A program made the position numbers and the translations under genes. Positions 1 through 9,334 of a DNA stretch of 64,000 nucleotides are shown here, piece by piece (positions within the stretch are counted from its first letter, which is position 1; the number at the start of each line of letters is the position of its first letter). The notes beneath the pieces are model-generated. The model was not told the DNA's origin. It saw nothing but the letters and a program-made list of their open reading frames with translations, and did not search any database. The DNA lies in contig JAFDYU010000014.1 in assembly GCA_018267285.1 (NCBI GenBank), forward strand, positions 1-64,000, given 5' to 3'. The stretch comes from Bacteroidota bacterium (GTDB taxonomy: Bacteria > Bacteroidota > Bacteroidia > Cytophagales > Cyclobacteriaceae).

Positions 1-500
1 TGCAAACCGAAGGGGTAGTATTCGCTGCTCTGCAAGATGTTGGAGGGGGTGTAGGTCATGGTTACATCGTCAAAATACACATCGGTTTGCACGGGCTGTT
101 CGTTGCTTACGTAAAGATAGGCATAGCCGGCTTCTTTCACGGTATAGCTGGCGCTCAGGTAATAGAGGTCGGTGCCCTTGAGCTGGGCGTAGGCCACATC
201 GAGGAAGTTGTGGTCTTTGTCGAAGAGCACAATGTTTACAAATGCTTTGGGGTCGGTGGTGTCGTCTGTGCCATCGCCATAGCCGCCCGCGGCAAGGGTG
301 CCCCAGGTGTTTAGCCCCGCGGCTGCCGTGGCCGTTTCACCGGGGGCCGGGGTGGGCAGGTTAAAGGCGGAGATCAACGCTGCGGCCAGGTCTGCCAGGC
401 TGCTGCTGCTGCCCGTAGGGGCGAGGTAGCTGCCGTAGGCTTCGATCTTGAGCTGGTCGCCCGGGTTAAATTATACACGTTGGTATTCTTCACAGTGAAG
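1..500 (-). pseudogene. RHS repeat-associated protein fragment, frameshifted, cut by window edge
   Basis: Reading the minus strand from about 470 to 1 gives an open frame of about 155 residues. It contains FVNIVLFDKDHNF, a beta-rich stretch ending DVYFDDVTMTY, and finally SEYYPFGL at the window edge. YYPFG is the hallmark of the segment leading into the RHS-associated core domain of Bacteroidota RHS/YD-repeat surface proteins. This frame is closed upstream by TAA. The neighbouring frame reads TVKNTNVYN and would join as VYN-FNPGDQ if one T were restored in the T-run at 468-470, so a one-base deletion (or sequencing error) is likely. Recognisable RHS sequence stops near the 506-521 palindrome, so the 5' part of the gene is missing. 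I infer a remnant or displaced RHS tail; the rest lies beyond the window. Confidence 0.72.
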
Positions 501-505
501 ACCAG

Positions 506-521
506 TCCGCCAGTTGGCGGA
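506..521. repeat. Short palindrome at the edge of the RHS fragment
   Basis: The sequence TCCGCCAGTTGGCGGA has 7-bp arms (TCCGCCA/TGGCGGA) around a 2-base centre. It sits where recognisable RHS sequence stops and about 45 bases from the end of the ParE-type toxin. Its position suggests a mobile or recombinogenic extragenic palindrome at a junction. Only one copy was noticed in this window, so repeat status is inferred from its form and place. Confidence 0.45.
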
Positions 522-567
522 TTGCATGGGCGCGTTGGCCTCGTGCTATGGCGGGTGGTCGGGTGGA

Positions 568-855
568 TTATAGTTTCAGCTTCTGTGGGTCTTGGTAGTT
601 GTTCCAAAACCTGATCAAGTGGATGCTGTCTTTGGTCGCGCTGTAAAATAAGGTGATTTGTTTGCGCACCTATACCCTGCGGATATCGCGGTGGTCGGTC
701 AATGGGTACAGCTCGGGATTCTTTTTGATTAGCCCAACGACTGTTTCAACATCTTCCATGAAGTCAAGGGCGACCTGCTCTGACCAATCCTTCAAAAGAT
801 AATCGATGTTCTGGTGGTAATCCAAAAGAGCTTCGTCAGACCAAATGATTTTCAT
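568..855 (-). pseudogene. ParE/RelE-family toxin with in-frame amber stop
   Basis: The frame starts at ATG (853-855) with MKIIWSDEALLDYHQNIDYL, a typical ParE/RelE start, and runs 61 residues to ...HRDIRRV. A TAG follows at 670-672. The same frame then continues for 33 codons (VRKQITLFYSATKDSIHLI..., ending QDPQKLKL) to TAA at 568-570. Read through, the product is 95 residues, the normal size for this family, and the downstream part carries the expected C-terminal beta-strands (ITLFYS, IHLIRFWNN). The sequence therefore looks like one toxin gene broken by a nonsense codon, unless the base is an error. It begins 5 bases after its antitoxin gene, the usual antitoxin-first order. ParE-like toxins target gyrase or, in RelE types, translating mRNA; which applies is unknown. 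Confidence 0.78.
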
Positions 856-860
856 CTAAA

Positions 861-1142
861 TCATTTGAACAGGTGTGCGTATTTTTTCCGAGTGATCTCG
901 GTGGCCTTCTCATGGGACATAGCACGACCTGCCTTTATGGATGCGATCCCTTGGTCGATCGCTTCTTTCTCTGCCTTACTAAGGCGGGTGGATGCTTTTT
1001 CTTTGTTTGTTTCCTTGAGCAGCATGAACTGTCTGATGACCTTGCTCTCGGTAACTCCTGCCAACCATTGTATGAGGTCTAACTTTTCGGACTGGATGTC
1101 TGCGGCTTTTTTCATTTGCGTTTTCAAAGTTAACACTTTCAT
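861..1142 (-). CDS. Putative antitoxin partnered with the ParE-type toxin
   Basis: Encodes about 93 residues starting MKVLTLKTQMKKAAD; an upstream ATG at 1181 is possible, but this start better fits a small antitoxin. The protein is helical and charged, with a C-terminal segment rich in Lys/Glu ending KKYAHLFK. I see no named DNA-binding domain. The call rests on context: the gene ends 5 bases before a ParE/RelE-family toxin on the same strand, the standard antitoxin-toxin arrangement. The C-terminal 35 residues probably wrap the toxin. With the toxin interrupted, this may be an orphaned antitoxin. Confidence 0.65.
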   Translation of the reverse strand: MKVLTLKTQMKKAADIQSEKLDLIQWLAGVTESKVIRQFMLLKETNKEKASTRLSKAEKEAIDQGIASIKAGRAMSHEKATEITRKKYAHLFK

Positions 1143-1298
1143 ATTTGTTTTTGTTTCATTTTTGCATACTGGCCCCTTCATTTAGGTCAAGTAGTTAAGG
1201 GTTCATAGTTAAAATAATAGTTTGCTGTGTTCAAGCAGCTTGCCGGTTGACGCAGAGTAGTTCAAACTTTTGATGTACGCGTTTGGTGTCTTTTTTCT

Positions 1299-2156
1299 TT
1301 AAACCAGTTCTTTCTTCAGCAATGTAATTGCCCTGCCCCAGGCCAGCTTGGCGGCAGCTTCGTTGTAGCGCGTGGGTGCGGTGTCGTTGTTAAAGGCGTG
1401 TTGCGCTCCTTCGTAAATAAAAATTTCGTAGCGGGTACCCGCTTTTTTCAATGCTTCTTCGTACGCGGGAATCCCTGCGTTGATGCGTTCATCCAATTGG
1501 CCGTAGTGACACTGAACAAATGCTTTGATCTTCGGCACATCGGTTGCCGTGGGCTGTCGTCCATAAAATGGAACGGCTACTTTCAGTGTGGGCATGTTTA
1601 CCGCGATTTGGTTGGTCAATGCTCCGCCCCAACAAAAACCAATGCACCCGAAATTTCCGGTACAATCTTTTCGTGCTGATAAATATTCGAAGCCTTTAAC
1701 GAAGTTGCTGAGGTTAGCCGTTGCATCCAACTTGCTAAACATTTCCCGCGCTTTGTCAGGGTCTGTTGGTGTACCGCCTTGCGTGGAGAGCGCATCGGGT
1801 GCAAAAGCCAAAAAGCCTTCGAGGGCCATGCGCCTGGTCACGTCTTCAATGTGCGGGTTAAGTCCCCGGTTTTCATGAATCACCATCACGGCCGGATATT
1901 TTTTTTCTTGCTTAGGCCGGGCCACATAGGCTTTCATCTCTCCGTTTTGCCCGGTGTAAGTAATGTGCTCGGTGAACAGCCGATCGTCCGATTGCGGAAC
2001 GGTTTGAGCTTGTGCATAATTCACTTCAATCATCGGGAGTATGGCCATGGCAGCAGCCGTGCTGCCGGTAAGCTTAGCCAGTTTGCTTAAAAACTCTTCG
2101 CGGGTAAGCGGCTTGTGCGTGTACTCATCGTAAAGATTAATGATTTGCTGATCCAT
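1299..2156 (-). CDS. Dienelactone hydrolase family protein
   Basis: An alpha/beta-hydrolase of 285 residues. The first 50 residues contain a hydrophobic stretch (STAAAMAILPMIEV) followed by AQAQ, resembling a signal segment, so export is possible. The dienelactone hydrolase signature is clear: HENRG near residue 94, the nucleophile elbow GFCWGG near 172 with Cys in place of Ser, an Asp in GQLDERI and a His in GAQHAFNN, completing the Cys-Asp-His triad. The family hydrolyses lactones or esters; the physiological substrate is not predictable. The gene is monocistronic in appearance, downstream of no obvious partner. Confidence 0.9.
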   Translation of the reverse strand: MDQQIINLYDEYTHKPLTREEFLSKLAKLTGSTAAAMAILPMIEVNYAQAQTVPQSDDRLFTEHITYTGQNGEMKAYVARPKQEKKYPAVMVIHENRGLNPHIEDVTRRMALEGFLAFAPDALSTQGGTPTDPDKAREMFSKLDATANLSNFVKGFEYLSARKDCTGNFGCIGFCWGGALTNQIAVNMPTLKVAVPFYGRQPTATDVPKIKAFVQCHYGQLDERINAGIPAYEEALKKAGTRYEIFIYEGAQHAFNNDTAPTRYNEAAAKLAWGRAITLLKKELV

Positions 2157-2245
2157 AGGTGAAACTAATTATTGATGTTCAACTTATTATTAAATCATCA
2201 ATTAAAACAGCATACTTATACGGTCGGTATATTTCATGGATGGAG

Positions 2246-4261
2246 CTACACCGGTTTCTGTGCTTTTACCTCCGTTTGCTTTTCAGCTTTAGGTTGTTCA
2301 CCAATTTTGGTTTTGTTCACCCCAAAAAATCGGTAGGCCAACAATTTCCCAGCGTTTGCCCGATCTCCTTCTTCAATGCGCAATGTTCCTTGCTGCGTAA
2401 TTTTTTCTCCTGTTTGAACGAGGTAGTGAACATCTATCGCTTCACCGCGCGGAGCAAAATCCAGTTTCACCACAGGGGCATCCTCATCGTTGGTGAAATT
2501 TATCCGTGTGTTTTTCAAGTCGGCTACAATCTGCTCTTGTGCTTCGTCTTGCGCGGTGGCCTCTAACCGAAATTGCATGGTCAAATCAGAAAAAGGAAGG
2601 AGTTGCGGATAAAGCTTGTAAAGTTGGTGCGTGTAGCTCATTTGTTTCTTGCCGCTGCTGATGGATGCAAGCCCTTCGTAAGCCCGGGCTTGCAACAACG
2701 TTTGAAAGGGGTCGGTGCGCTCGGGGTCATTGATCACCAGTTCATAATACTCCGTAGCCCGATCGTTCTTTCCTTCCGCCTGATATAATTTTGCCAACAC
2801 ATATCGGAAATATTTTTTTAGCATGGGGCGTTTATCCGTTTCCAGTTTCTTTTTATAGATGTCGATAAAATATTCGTTGCCGAAGCCTTCCATAACCGAC
2901 CAGACCTCATCGAATGTGATCAGGTTTTCGGGTGAAAACAAAGAATAAATTACTTGCTCGCGTTCGGGGTTGTTGGCGACCAGCGAAGCAAGTATCATTT
3001 TGTGATGTCTGATTTCCAACGTGTATTTCACCCATCGGTACCAATTCACGGGGTTTAGCCAGAAGTACCACTCATCGTGTTCGAACCAATATTCTTTTTT
3101 GAATTGCAGTTGGTTAATGTAGTGCAAAGAAGCCACCGCCAAATTATATTGCTCCTGCCCCCACGTGGTGCCGATATGCAACTCCTGAAACCGTGCCGCT
3201 TTGTTGGCTCTCTCCTGGCTCTCGGTAGTCAGCCCTTCAAAATGCTGCGCACGTGCCAGCCCGATACTGTGCCAGCCGTAACCGGGTGTGCTGCCCTGCT
3301 CTTGCAACACCTTACTTAACAACGTGTCGGCTTGCTCCGGATGCCCGCGATAGATGGCAAGTGTACCCCGCATGTAAAAATATTCCTTCGTAGTTTTTTC
3401 TACACTTCGCTCGCGCTCTTCGGCTTCTCTAAAATAAATTTCTGCCTGATCCATCTCTCCCATCGCCAACTTAAACTCTGCATAGTTGTTGCTTGAATAG
3501 GCTCCACCTTGAATTAATTGATCGTAGAAATAATTAGCCGAGTCAATATCGAGCAGATAATCGTAGATCATGGCCTTATAGTGAAACGTACTCAGGTATT
3601 GGCGGTTGAGAAAGGCGGGGTCGTATAAGCCATTATTATAGGGCATGTCGTTTTGAAGTTTTTGCAAGGCCGAATCAAGACAGCGATTGGCGGCTGCAAC
3701 ATTTTCTTTAACCGAGTTTTTGAGGAACGAATATTTTTTTGACGTGTACACCCGGTTGCGATGAAAGAGCCAGGCCATGGTATTGTACGAATCCATATTC
3801 ATTTCCAATTGAAAATTCCGGTCGCGCACGTGCCGGAGTATTTCCATGGCGTGATCCTGATCTTCCACGTTCTGATAACATCGATCGAGAAAATAAGCGA
3901 TCATTCCATAATCGGATTGGTAGCGGTAGTTGGCCGCGTACACGCCATAATTGTTTGTTCGTATTTTCAGAATCGGGTCGAAGTCGTGCTCCATCTTCTC
4001 CAGGGCTTTTCGCAAGGGTGTAATTGCTTTTGTAAACCCCAACTCATCATTCGCCCTGAAAAATAAAAAACCGCCCTCCAATAAATAACCCAGATAATAT
4101 GTGCTATCTCTGCGGATGAAGCTTCGCGCTTTATCGTATATTTTTCTATCGAGAAAAGAACCTGCCTCGTTTCGTTCGCGATCGATTTGTTCGCGTATTT
4201 TATTTTGCCCAAATAAAATTGAAGCGGTTACCGACAATAGAAAAATAAAAATAAAACGCAT
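2246..4261 (-). CDS. Secreted TPR-repeat protein, last gene of the MoxR/DUF58 operon
   Basis: A 671-residue protein with an N-terminal signal peptide (hydrophobic FIFLLSVTASILFG then QNK). The body is helical with repeated Tyr/Ala/Leu patterns characteristic of tetratricopeptide repeats, for instance LAKLYQAEGKNDRATEYYELV and the preceding region. A short beta-rich tail follows. TPR proteins scaffold protein complexes; here the periplasm is the likely place. It starts 5 bases after the MoxR ATPase gene, so it belongs to the DUF58-transglutaminase-MoxR operon. Aerotolerance (Bat) type clusters often carry TPR proteins with MoxR and DUF58, but the precise role here is unknown. Confidence 0.8.
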   Translation of the reverse strand: MRFIFIFLLSVTASILFGQNKIREQIDRERNEAGSFLDRKIYDKARSFIRRDSTYYLGYLLEGGFLFFRANDELGFTKAITPLRKALEKMEHDFDPILKIRTNNYGVYAANYRYQSDYGMIAYFLDRCYQNVEDQDHAMEILRHVRDRNFQLEMNMDSYNTMAWLFHRNRVYTSKKYSFLKNSVKENVAAANRCLDSALQKLQNDMPYNNGLYDPAFLNRQYLSTFHYKAMIYDYLLDIDSANYFYDQLIQGGAYSSNNYAEFKLAMGEMDQAEIYFREAEERERSVEKTTKEYFYMRGTLAIYRGHPEQADTLLSKVLQEQGSTPGYGWHSIGLARAQHFEGLTTESQERANKAARFQELHIGTTWGQEQYNLAVASLHYINQLQFKKEYWFEHDEWYFWLNPVNWYRWVKYTLEIRHHKMILASLVANNPEREQVIYSLFSPENLITFDEVWSVMEGFGNEYFIDIYKKKLETDKRPMLKKYFRYVLAKLYQAEGKNDRATEYYELVINDPERTDPFQTLLQARAYEGLASISSGKKQMSYTHQLYKLYPQLLPFSDLTMQFRLEATAQDEAQEQIVADLKNTRINFTNDEDAPVVKLDFAPRGEAIDVHYLVQTGEKITQQGTLRIEEGDRANAGKLLAYRFFGVNKTKIGEQPKAEKQTEVKAQKPV

Positions 4262-4266
4262 CGTTC

Positions 4267-5247
4267 TTATTTTTTGGATTGGATGCTCATCTTCGCCAAA
4301 CGATTCACTTCTGCATCTACTATTTGCTGCAGCGCAGTTTTAGACGCTTCCCGGTTTCTGAAAATCATGCGATGGTGAAGTGCGGGCTGTGCCAATGAAC
4401 GTAAATCATCTTCAATAACATAATCGCGTTGGTTAACCAGTGCCCATGCCTTCAGGCATTTAATAAATGTAATGCCTCCGCGCGTAGAACAGCCAAGTGC
4501 GATCTCCTGATGACTTCGGGTGCCGTTCACAATTTTTACAATGCCCTTAAGCAGCTCGGGGTGCACATAAACTTTCTCGGCCTCTTGTTGTAGCTGGATC
4601 ACATCATTGTAGGTAAGCACTTGCTTAATGGTTTCCTTTCCGTTGTTGATGGCGAGGTAATTGGAATAAATATCAAACTCTACTTCTTCATTTACATAAC
4701 CCAACGAAATCTTCATAAAAAATCGATCCAGTTGAGCAGCCGGTAGAGGATACGTGCCTTCCATCTCAATCGGGTTTTGGGTAGCGATGGTAAAGAAAAA
4801 TTGGTCTAACGGAAAAGTACTTTCTCCGGCCGTAATTTGGTTTTCGGCCATACACTCGAGCAACGCGCTTTGTACTTTCGGGGAGGCACGGTTTATCTCA
4901 TCCGCTAGAAGCACGTGTGTAAAAAGCGGCCCTTTTTTAAAAACAAAATCTTTCTTGGTTTCATCGTAAATGTGCGAGCCGATCAAATCCATGGGCAGCA
5001 GATCGGGAGTGAACTGAATTCGTTTAAACGCAACACCTCCGTTGGCCGAGTGAAACTCTACCGTTCCTTGTGAAATAGATTGCGCCAATGTTTTGGCAAG
5101 CACCGTTTTTCCCGCACCGGGGTTGTCTTCCAACAGAATGTGGCCGCGCGCCAGCAATGCAGTTACCACGTATTTTATTTCCTGACTCTTTCCGCGAATG
5201 ATCGTCTCGATGTTGTCGGTCAGCGATTTAAGTTTGCCGTTGTTCAT
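4267..5247 (-). CDS. MoxR-family AAA+ ATPase
   Basis: A 326-residue AAA+ ATPase of the MoxR/RavA clade. Walker A is at about 41-48 (DNPGAGKT), Walker B at about 113-117 (LLADE), and sensor-1 lies in ATQNPIEMEGTYPLPAAQ, the diagnostic MoxR segment. The C-terminal lid carries a GCSTRGG motif. MoxR ATPases act as chaperones that help assemble or activate metal-containing or VWA-domain proteins. The start codon overlaps the stop of the transglutaminase gene (ATGA type), so translation is coupled. No VWA gene is present in this operon, which is unusual for MoxR clusters. Confidence 0.93.
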   Translation of the reverse strand: MNNGKLKSLTDNIETIIRGKSQEIKYVVTALLARGHILLEDNPGAGKTVLAKTLAQSISQGTVEFHSANGGVAFKRIQFTPDLLPMDLIGSHIYDETKKDFVFKKGPLFTHVLLADEINRASPKVQSALLECMAENQITAGESTFPLDQFFFTIATQNPIEMEGTYPLPAAQLDRFFMKISLGYVNEEVEFDIYSNYLAINNGKETIKQVLTYNDVIQLQQEAEKVYVHPELLKGIVKIVNGTRSHQEIALGCSTRGGITFIKCLKAWALVNQRDYVIEDDLRSLAQPALHHRMIFRNREASKTALQQIVDAEVNRLAKMSIQSKK

Positions 5248-7940
5248 AATGTTGGTGTTTCGTAATCCGATTTTTGTGGTTGTTGAAAATAGCGAAGTGC
5301 TTTTAAAATATTGACGTAATTGAATAAAGTTTTAAAAATTCCGATTCTTTTTCGGATAGAAGGGCCTACCGAGCTTGCAAAACGATTGATTTCCTCGGCT
5401 TCTTCGGATTGCGGAATTGCATTGGCGTATTTCAAACGCAAATACATTCGCATAAATCTTTCAAAATGAGTTGAAAGCATGGGATCAACTTTTGTTTGAG
5501 CGTATTCGAGTGGGGTCTCGGTTTCCCGCTCGATGCCGGCCATGTGAAAACGGTACAATGCCGCCCGATAAACCTGATCTGCCTTAGACGTAGGGTTGTG
5601 CGCAAAAGCAATTCGTAGCATCCGGTATATTAAATAAAGAATAGGGAAAAGCAATACGAAGGCAACAAGCCCGGCCATAATTTTAGCTGCAAGCCAAGCT
5701 ATTTCCTGCCAAGTTATTTTCTTCTCTTCCGTTTTTGAAACATTGCTCGAGCCGTCTTTTTCTTTTTTATTTTTTTCTTTTTTATGAATGTGAATTTCGT
5801 CTGCGATGATCGGTGAAGGAAATCCTTCCACCTGAGTTTCGATGGAAACACCGGGTTGTGGCTTTGGAATTTTCTTCGCCTCGTCTTTATACGACACGAT
5901 AATGAGCGAATCGCCCGGGTTGATTGCTGCAAACGTGGTGTCTCTTTTATTATATACTACTCGGCAAAGTGAAGCATCGATTGGGCGCGTAAAGGTTTTG
6001 TTCAATCGGTAAGGGGTGTTCAAAAAAATCAATTCGCTGAATGAGGCTTCCATCTGTTTTTTTTGTACGGCTACCGATTCTGCTTTTGCGTTGAGCACCA
6101 GCCAGGGCTCGGGTGGAGGAAGCGGTGGTGTGCCATCGGGTTTAGGTGCACCTTGCTGATCTTCGTTGCCGATGGTCATGTCGAAATCGAGCCACCCGTA
6201 TTCAGGAAAATAAACTTGTGTCCACGCATGTGCCTGACTGGCATAAAACCAATACCATCCTTTGTTTTTGTCGCTGCGGTTAATCGTAGCAAAGCCGGTA
6301 GTGAAACGGGTAGGCACACCCAGAGCGCGCAACATAAACAACGAAGCGCCCGCGTAGTACGTGCAGTAGCCTGCGTGTGTCTTAAACAAAAAATCGTACA
6401 GCATTTTCGAGCTGGGAATGTTGGGGTCGTCTATCGCCCCGGCTTTCAGCGTATATCTGAAAATACGTTTTCCGTTTTCATTTCGTTTTAAAAAGAAATC
6501 GCGTACGGCAAGAACTTTATCCACCGGCTTGCTGCTCGTTGCCGTAAGCCTCAAAGCCAACTTGGCTATTGAATCGTAGATGGTGCCGGTAGGATATTGT
6601 GTGTAATAATCAAAGAATTCTTTGTCTACCGTATGATAGTCTTTAACAGCTTGTAATTCTTTGGTGCGTTGTTCTTGAATTTTTTCTAGTACGGGGTTAG
6701 CCGAAATGTTGTAAACAAAATAGGCGTTGTTCAACTCTGACGCGTATGTATAAATTTTGTAAGCCGACAAAAATGTTTTTTGAAAATCTTTTTCTACCGG
6801 AATTGTTTGAATAGAAAATACATTGGACGGGCTGAGCACCGCGTGTTTCCAGGTGTTCTCCGATAAATAAACCTGTGCCTCCACTATTTTTCTAAACTTG
6901 GTGGCTTTCGATTTTCTGAAAATAGACGTATCGGTAAACGAATAATACATTGGCAGGTTTGCCGGGTCAACTTCAAACTCATCGTTGGATGGCACATTTA
7001 CATCGCGTGTAAAACTTTCTTTCACGGGGTCGTAACGGGTAAGGTAATGATACACAAAGTACAAGGGTGCCGGTGAGCCATCGGGAAAATAATTATCGAG
7101 CTTGCTGCAAAACATGAGCTTATCCGATTGGCTCATCTTAGAATTTACCCGCATCGTGTCCTTCAATCGGTACCCGTCATCGGTTTTATCCATCAGGCCA
7201 TACCGATCATCGTAGCCCTCATTTTTTTTTCCCGAATTTCCTCCCCCGTTCTTATCTCCTTTTGCCCCGCGCGCTGCAAGTTCTTTCTCCACGGCTTTCA
7301 CTTCACCACGCAACAATCGGTCGGTAATAAATAAAGCAAAAAGTACAAGCAGAACAAACAAGGTAACACGAAACAACAAGTTTCGAGATTTCTTAACATC
7401 TATTTCAATCCGCTCGGTAAGGATGGGCGATAAAAACAACATGTACAAGCCATAGACAACAACCGGAGCAAGGTGAAGCAGGATATACGAAAGACTCACA
7501 TCAACAGTGTCCGAAATAGAAACGAGTGTTGCTGCCGTGAGCACACCAAATAGTACGAGGTACGCCCAGCGGATGCGTACGAGCAACAGCCCAAACACCC
7601 AACCAAAAATAAAAAGTGTGGAGTAAAGCTGAAATCGGGCTGTGGTATAGAATACATCGAACTCGCCCGGCAACCGATTTATTATTTTTTCGATGAGCAC
7701 ATACACCAGCCACAAAACAATCAAAGAAACTATCCACCTCGCACCAAAATAATAGAGTGCATAGGCAACGAGTAGCCCGCACGAAAAATAAATGGTTTGG
7801 TTAACCAGGCCGGTGCTCAGCGAAGTATAAGAAAAGTTGAGAAAGCGAAGCGTAACGTAAGCAATCAAAATCGTTGGCAAAACCACCAACCCAAACCGTA
7901 GCATTAATTGTTTAAACCGTTCTTCTTTAAACCAATTCAT
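5244..7940 (-). CDS. Membrane-anchored transglutaminase-like protein
   Basis: An 898-residue protein. Residues 1-210 hold six or more hydrophobic segments, then a large extracytoplasmic part with a transglutaminase-like core. The core is marked by HAGYCTYYAG with the catalytic Cys, then QAHAWTQVYFPEYGWLDFD carrying His and Asp of the triad. A further membrane segment near residues 760-785 precedes a cytoplasmic tail of about 110 residues. This matches the TgpA-like architecture (DUF3488-transglutaminase-DUF4129) found next to DUF58 and MoxR genes. It overlaps both neighbours by 4 bases (DUF58 upstream, MoxR downstream), indicating one operon. Substrate unknown; a role in the cell envelope is inferred. 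Confidence 0.88.
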   Translation of the reverse strand: MNWFKEERFKQLMLRFGLVVLPTILIAYVTLRFLNFSYTSLSTGLVNQTIYFSCGLLVAYALYYFGARWIVSLIVLWLVYVLIEKIINRLPGEFDVFYTTARFQLYSTLFIFGWVFGLLLVRIRWAYLVLFGVLTAATLVSISDTVDVSLSYILLHLAPVVVYGLYMLFLSPILTERIEIDVKKSRNLLFRVTLFVLLVLFALFITDRLLRGEVKAVEKELAARGAKGDKNGGGNSGKKNEGYDDRYGLMDKTDDGYRLKDTMRVNSKMSQSDKLMFCSKLDNYFPDGSPAPLYFVYHYLTRYDPVKESFTRDVNVPSNDEFEVDPANLPMYYSFTDTSIFRKSKATKFRKIVEAQVYLSENTWKHAVLSPSNVFSIQTIPVEKDFQKTFLSAYKIYTYASELNNAYFVYNISANPVLEKIQEQRTKELQAVKDYHTVDKEFFDYYTQYPTGTIYDSIAKLALRLTATSSKPVDKVLAVRDFFLKRNENGKRIFRYTLKAGAIDDPNIPSSKMLYDFLFKTHAGYCTYYAGASLFMLRALGVPTRFTTGFATINRSDKNKGWYWFYASQAHAWTQVYFPEYGWLDFDMTIGNEDQQGAPKPDGTPPLPPPEPWLVLNAKAESVAVQKKQMEASFSELIFLNTPYRLNKTFTRPIDASLCRVVYNKRDTTFAAINPGDSLIIVSYKDEAKKIPKPQPGVSIETQVEGFPSPIIADEIHIHKKEKNKKEKDGSSNVSKTEEKKITWQEIAWLAAKIMAGLVAFVLLFPILYLIYRMLRIAFAHNPTSKADQVYRAALYRFHMAGIERETETPLEYAQTKVDPMLSTHFERFMRMYLRLKYANAIPQSEEAEEINRFASSVGPSIRKRIGIFKTLFNYVNILKALRYFQQPQKSDYETPTL

Positions 7941-9334
7941 ACTTCAAGTTTAATTATATCCGTGAGCCAACTGTTGTCTCTCCCGGCAAGCGCGGTTTCA
8001 ATAGCCGTTTCATTTTTTAGTAATGCCCTCCGCAATGAAGCGAACATCCACGGCTGTCGTAAATTATCTGTGGGGGTTTTTTCGGGTCGGAAGAAAATAT
8101 CTTTTACCTTCCATCGAAAAGGTGAAGGTATGGCCGAAGATAATTTTACGATGACTATCGGTATGCCAGCCGGAAGTTTTTTGGCAATGATTTCCACTTC
8201 ACTTACAGGTGCGAGCGATGACAAACAAACAAACGCTGCCTTTGTGTAGTTCAAGTATAAAGAAGGTGTGGTTGTATTTTGCCACGAAGCTGCCGTGATT
8301 TGAAACAATTCCGCTTTCTTGTCTCCCACACCGGATAGCTTGGGCACTTCCTGATCGTTTGGCATACGTACTTCGTAGCCGTTGCGCTGAATGGCTTCAA
8401 ATAAACTGCGCACGTGGTCTTTGTACACGTTGAGAAGTTCGGTTTCAAAAACTCCTTCTTTCAAATCGAACCCATGGAAATAACTCACGTAAAAATACAA
8501 ATGCGAAGCGTATGGATCTTTCATCTCTGGAATGCGCACCACCAACTGCCCGCTCTTGGCATAGATTTTCCATACAATGCGCTGAATGTTGTCGCCCGTT
8601 TCAAATTCTTTGTAGTTAACATACTCGCCTTCTACCCGCTTCGGAATTTCTATTCGGTGTTTTTGTTCTTCCGTACTGTGCGGTTCTGCTTTAATCTTTT
8701 GCCACTCGTTGGCCTGTGGTAAGGTAAACAGTTGTTGAGCGTAAGGAACCCGGCAGGGCAATGACACCAGCCCAAGCATATCGCAAAAAAGAATGAGGAT
8801 TTTTTCCGAATCGTAGATGCCCCGATCGTGAAGCAGGGTATGGCCGCTGCCGCGAATGGCCTGCCGCCACCAATGCCGCGGACGCGAGACGTTCGTATCT
8901 AATATTATCTTTTCCGACATTCTTTTTTTCGAGAAAATCAATCGTACCTGAATAGTGCCCAGTAATGGCCGCAAAACATTTCCGCTGATCATAACCGATA
9001 CCGGAACCCATCCGGCCTCTGCTTTCTGTCCATCGCCAAACTTTGCCTGAAGTGTTACGCGTTTATTTTTTACAAGCGACAAAAAATAGATCCAGGTAAT
9101 CAATACAGAAAGTAACCCCACGGCAAATAGCCCAACCATCGTTGCTTGCGCCAACAGCAGAAATAACTTCATCACAATCCATAGGTTAGAATCATCTTGG
9201 CCGTATTCTTTTCTAAGCCAATAGCTCAGGATAAATAAAATGACCAACGACAGAAAAAACGGCCAACGAACACCTGCCAGCTTCGACCAATACGAAGACG
9301 ACCTGATTGCCGATGAAATGGAAACTGAACTCAT
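7937..9334 (-). CDS. DUF58 domain-containing protein
   Basis: A protein of about 465 residues starting MSSVSISSAIRSS; a TTG start 18 bases upstream is possible. Two membrane spans lie near the N terminus (residues about 25-85). The DUF58 signature appears as GEYVNYKEFETGDNIQRIVW, the conserved R-x-Y-x-x-G-D-x-x-R-x-I-x-W pattern. A VWA-like fold follows. DUF58 proteins co-occur with MoxR ATPases, and this one heads the operon, its stop overlapping the transglutaminase start. Biochemical function is unknown; a link to MoxR chaperone action is family-level knowledge. Confidence 0.88.
   Translation of the reverse strand: MSSVSISSAIRSSSYWSKLAGVRWPFFLSLVILFILSYWLRKEYGQDDSNLWIVMKLFLLLAQATMVGLFAVGLLSVLITWIYFLSLVKNKRVTLQAKFGDGQKAEAGWVPVSVMISGNVLRPLLGTIQVRLIFSKKRMSEKIILDTNVSRPRHWWRQAIRGSGHTLLHDRGIYDSEKILILFCDMLGLVSLPCRVPYAQQLFTLPQANEWQKIKAEPHSTEEQKHRIEIPKRVEGEYVNYKEFETGDNIQRIVWKIYAKSGQLVVRIPEMKDPYASHLYFYVSYFHGFDLKEGVFETELLNVYKDHVRSLFEAIQRNGYEVRMPNDQEVPKLSGVGDKKAELFQITAASWQNTTTPSLYLNYTKAAFVCLSSLAPVSEVEIIAKKLPAGIPIVIVKLSSAIPSPFRWKVKDIFFRPEKTPTDNLRQPWMFASLRRALLKNETAIETALAGRDNSWLTDIIKLEV

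Noticed and set aside
670-672. Amber read-through or recoded amino acid in the ParE-type toxin
   Set aside because: No pyrrolysine or suppressor evidence in the window; a nonsense mutation or error is simpler.
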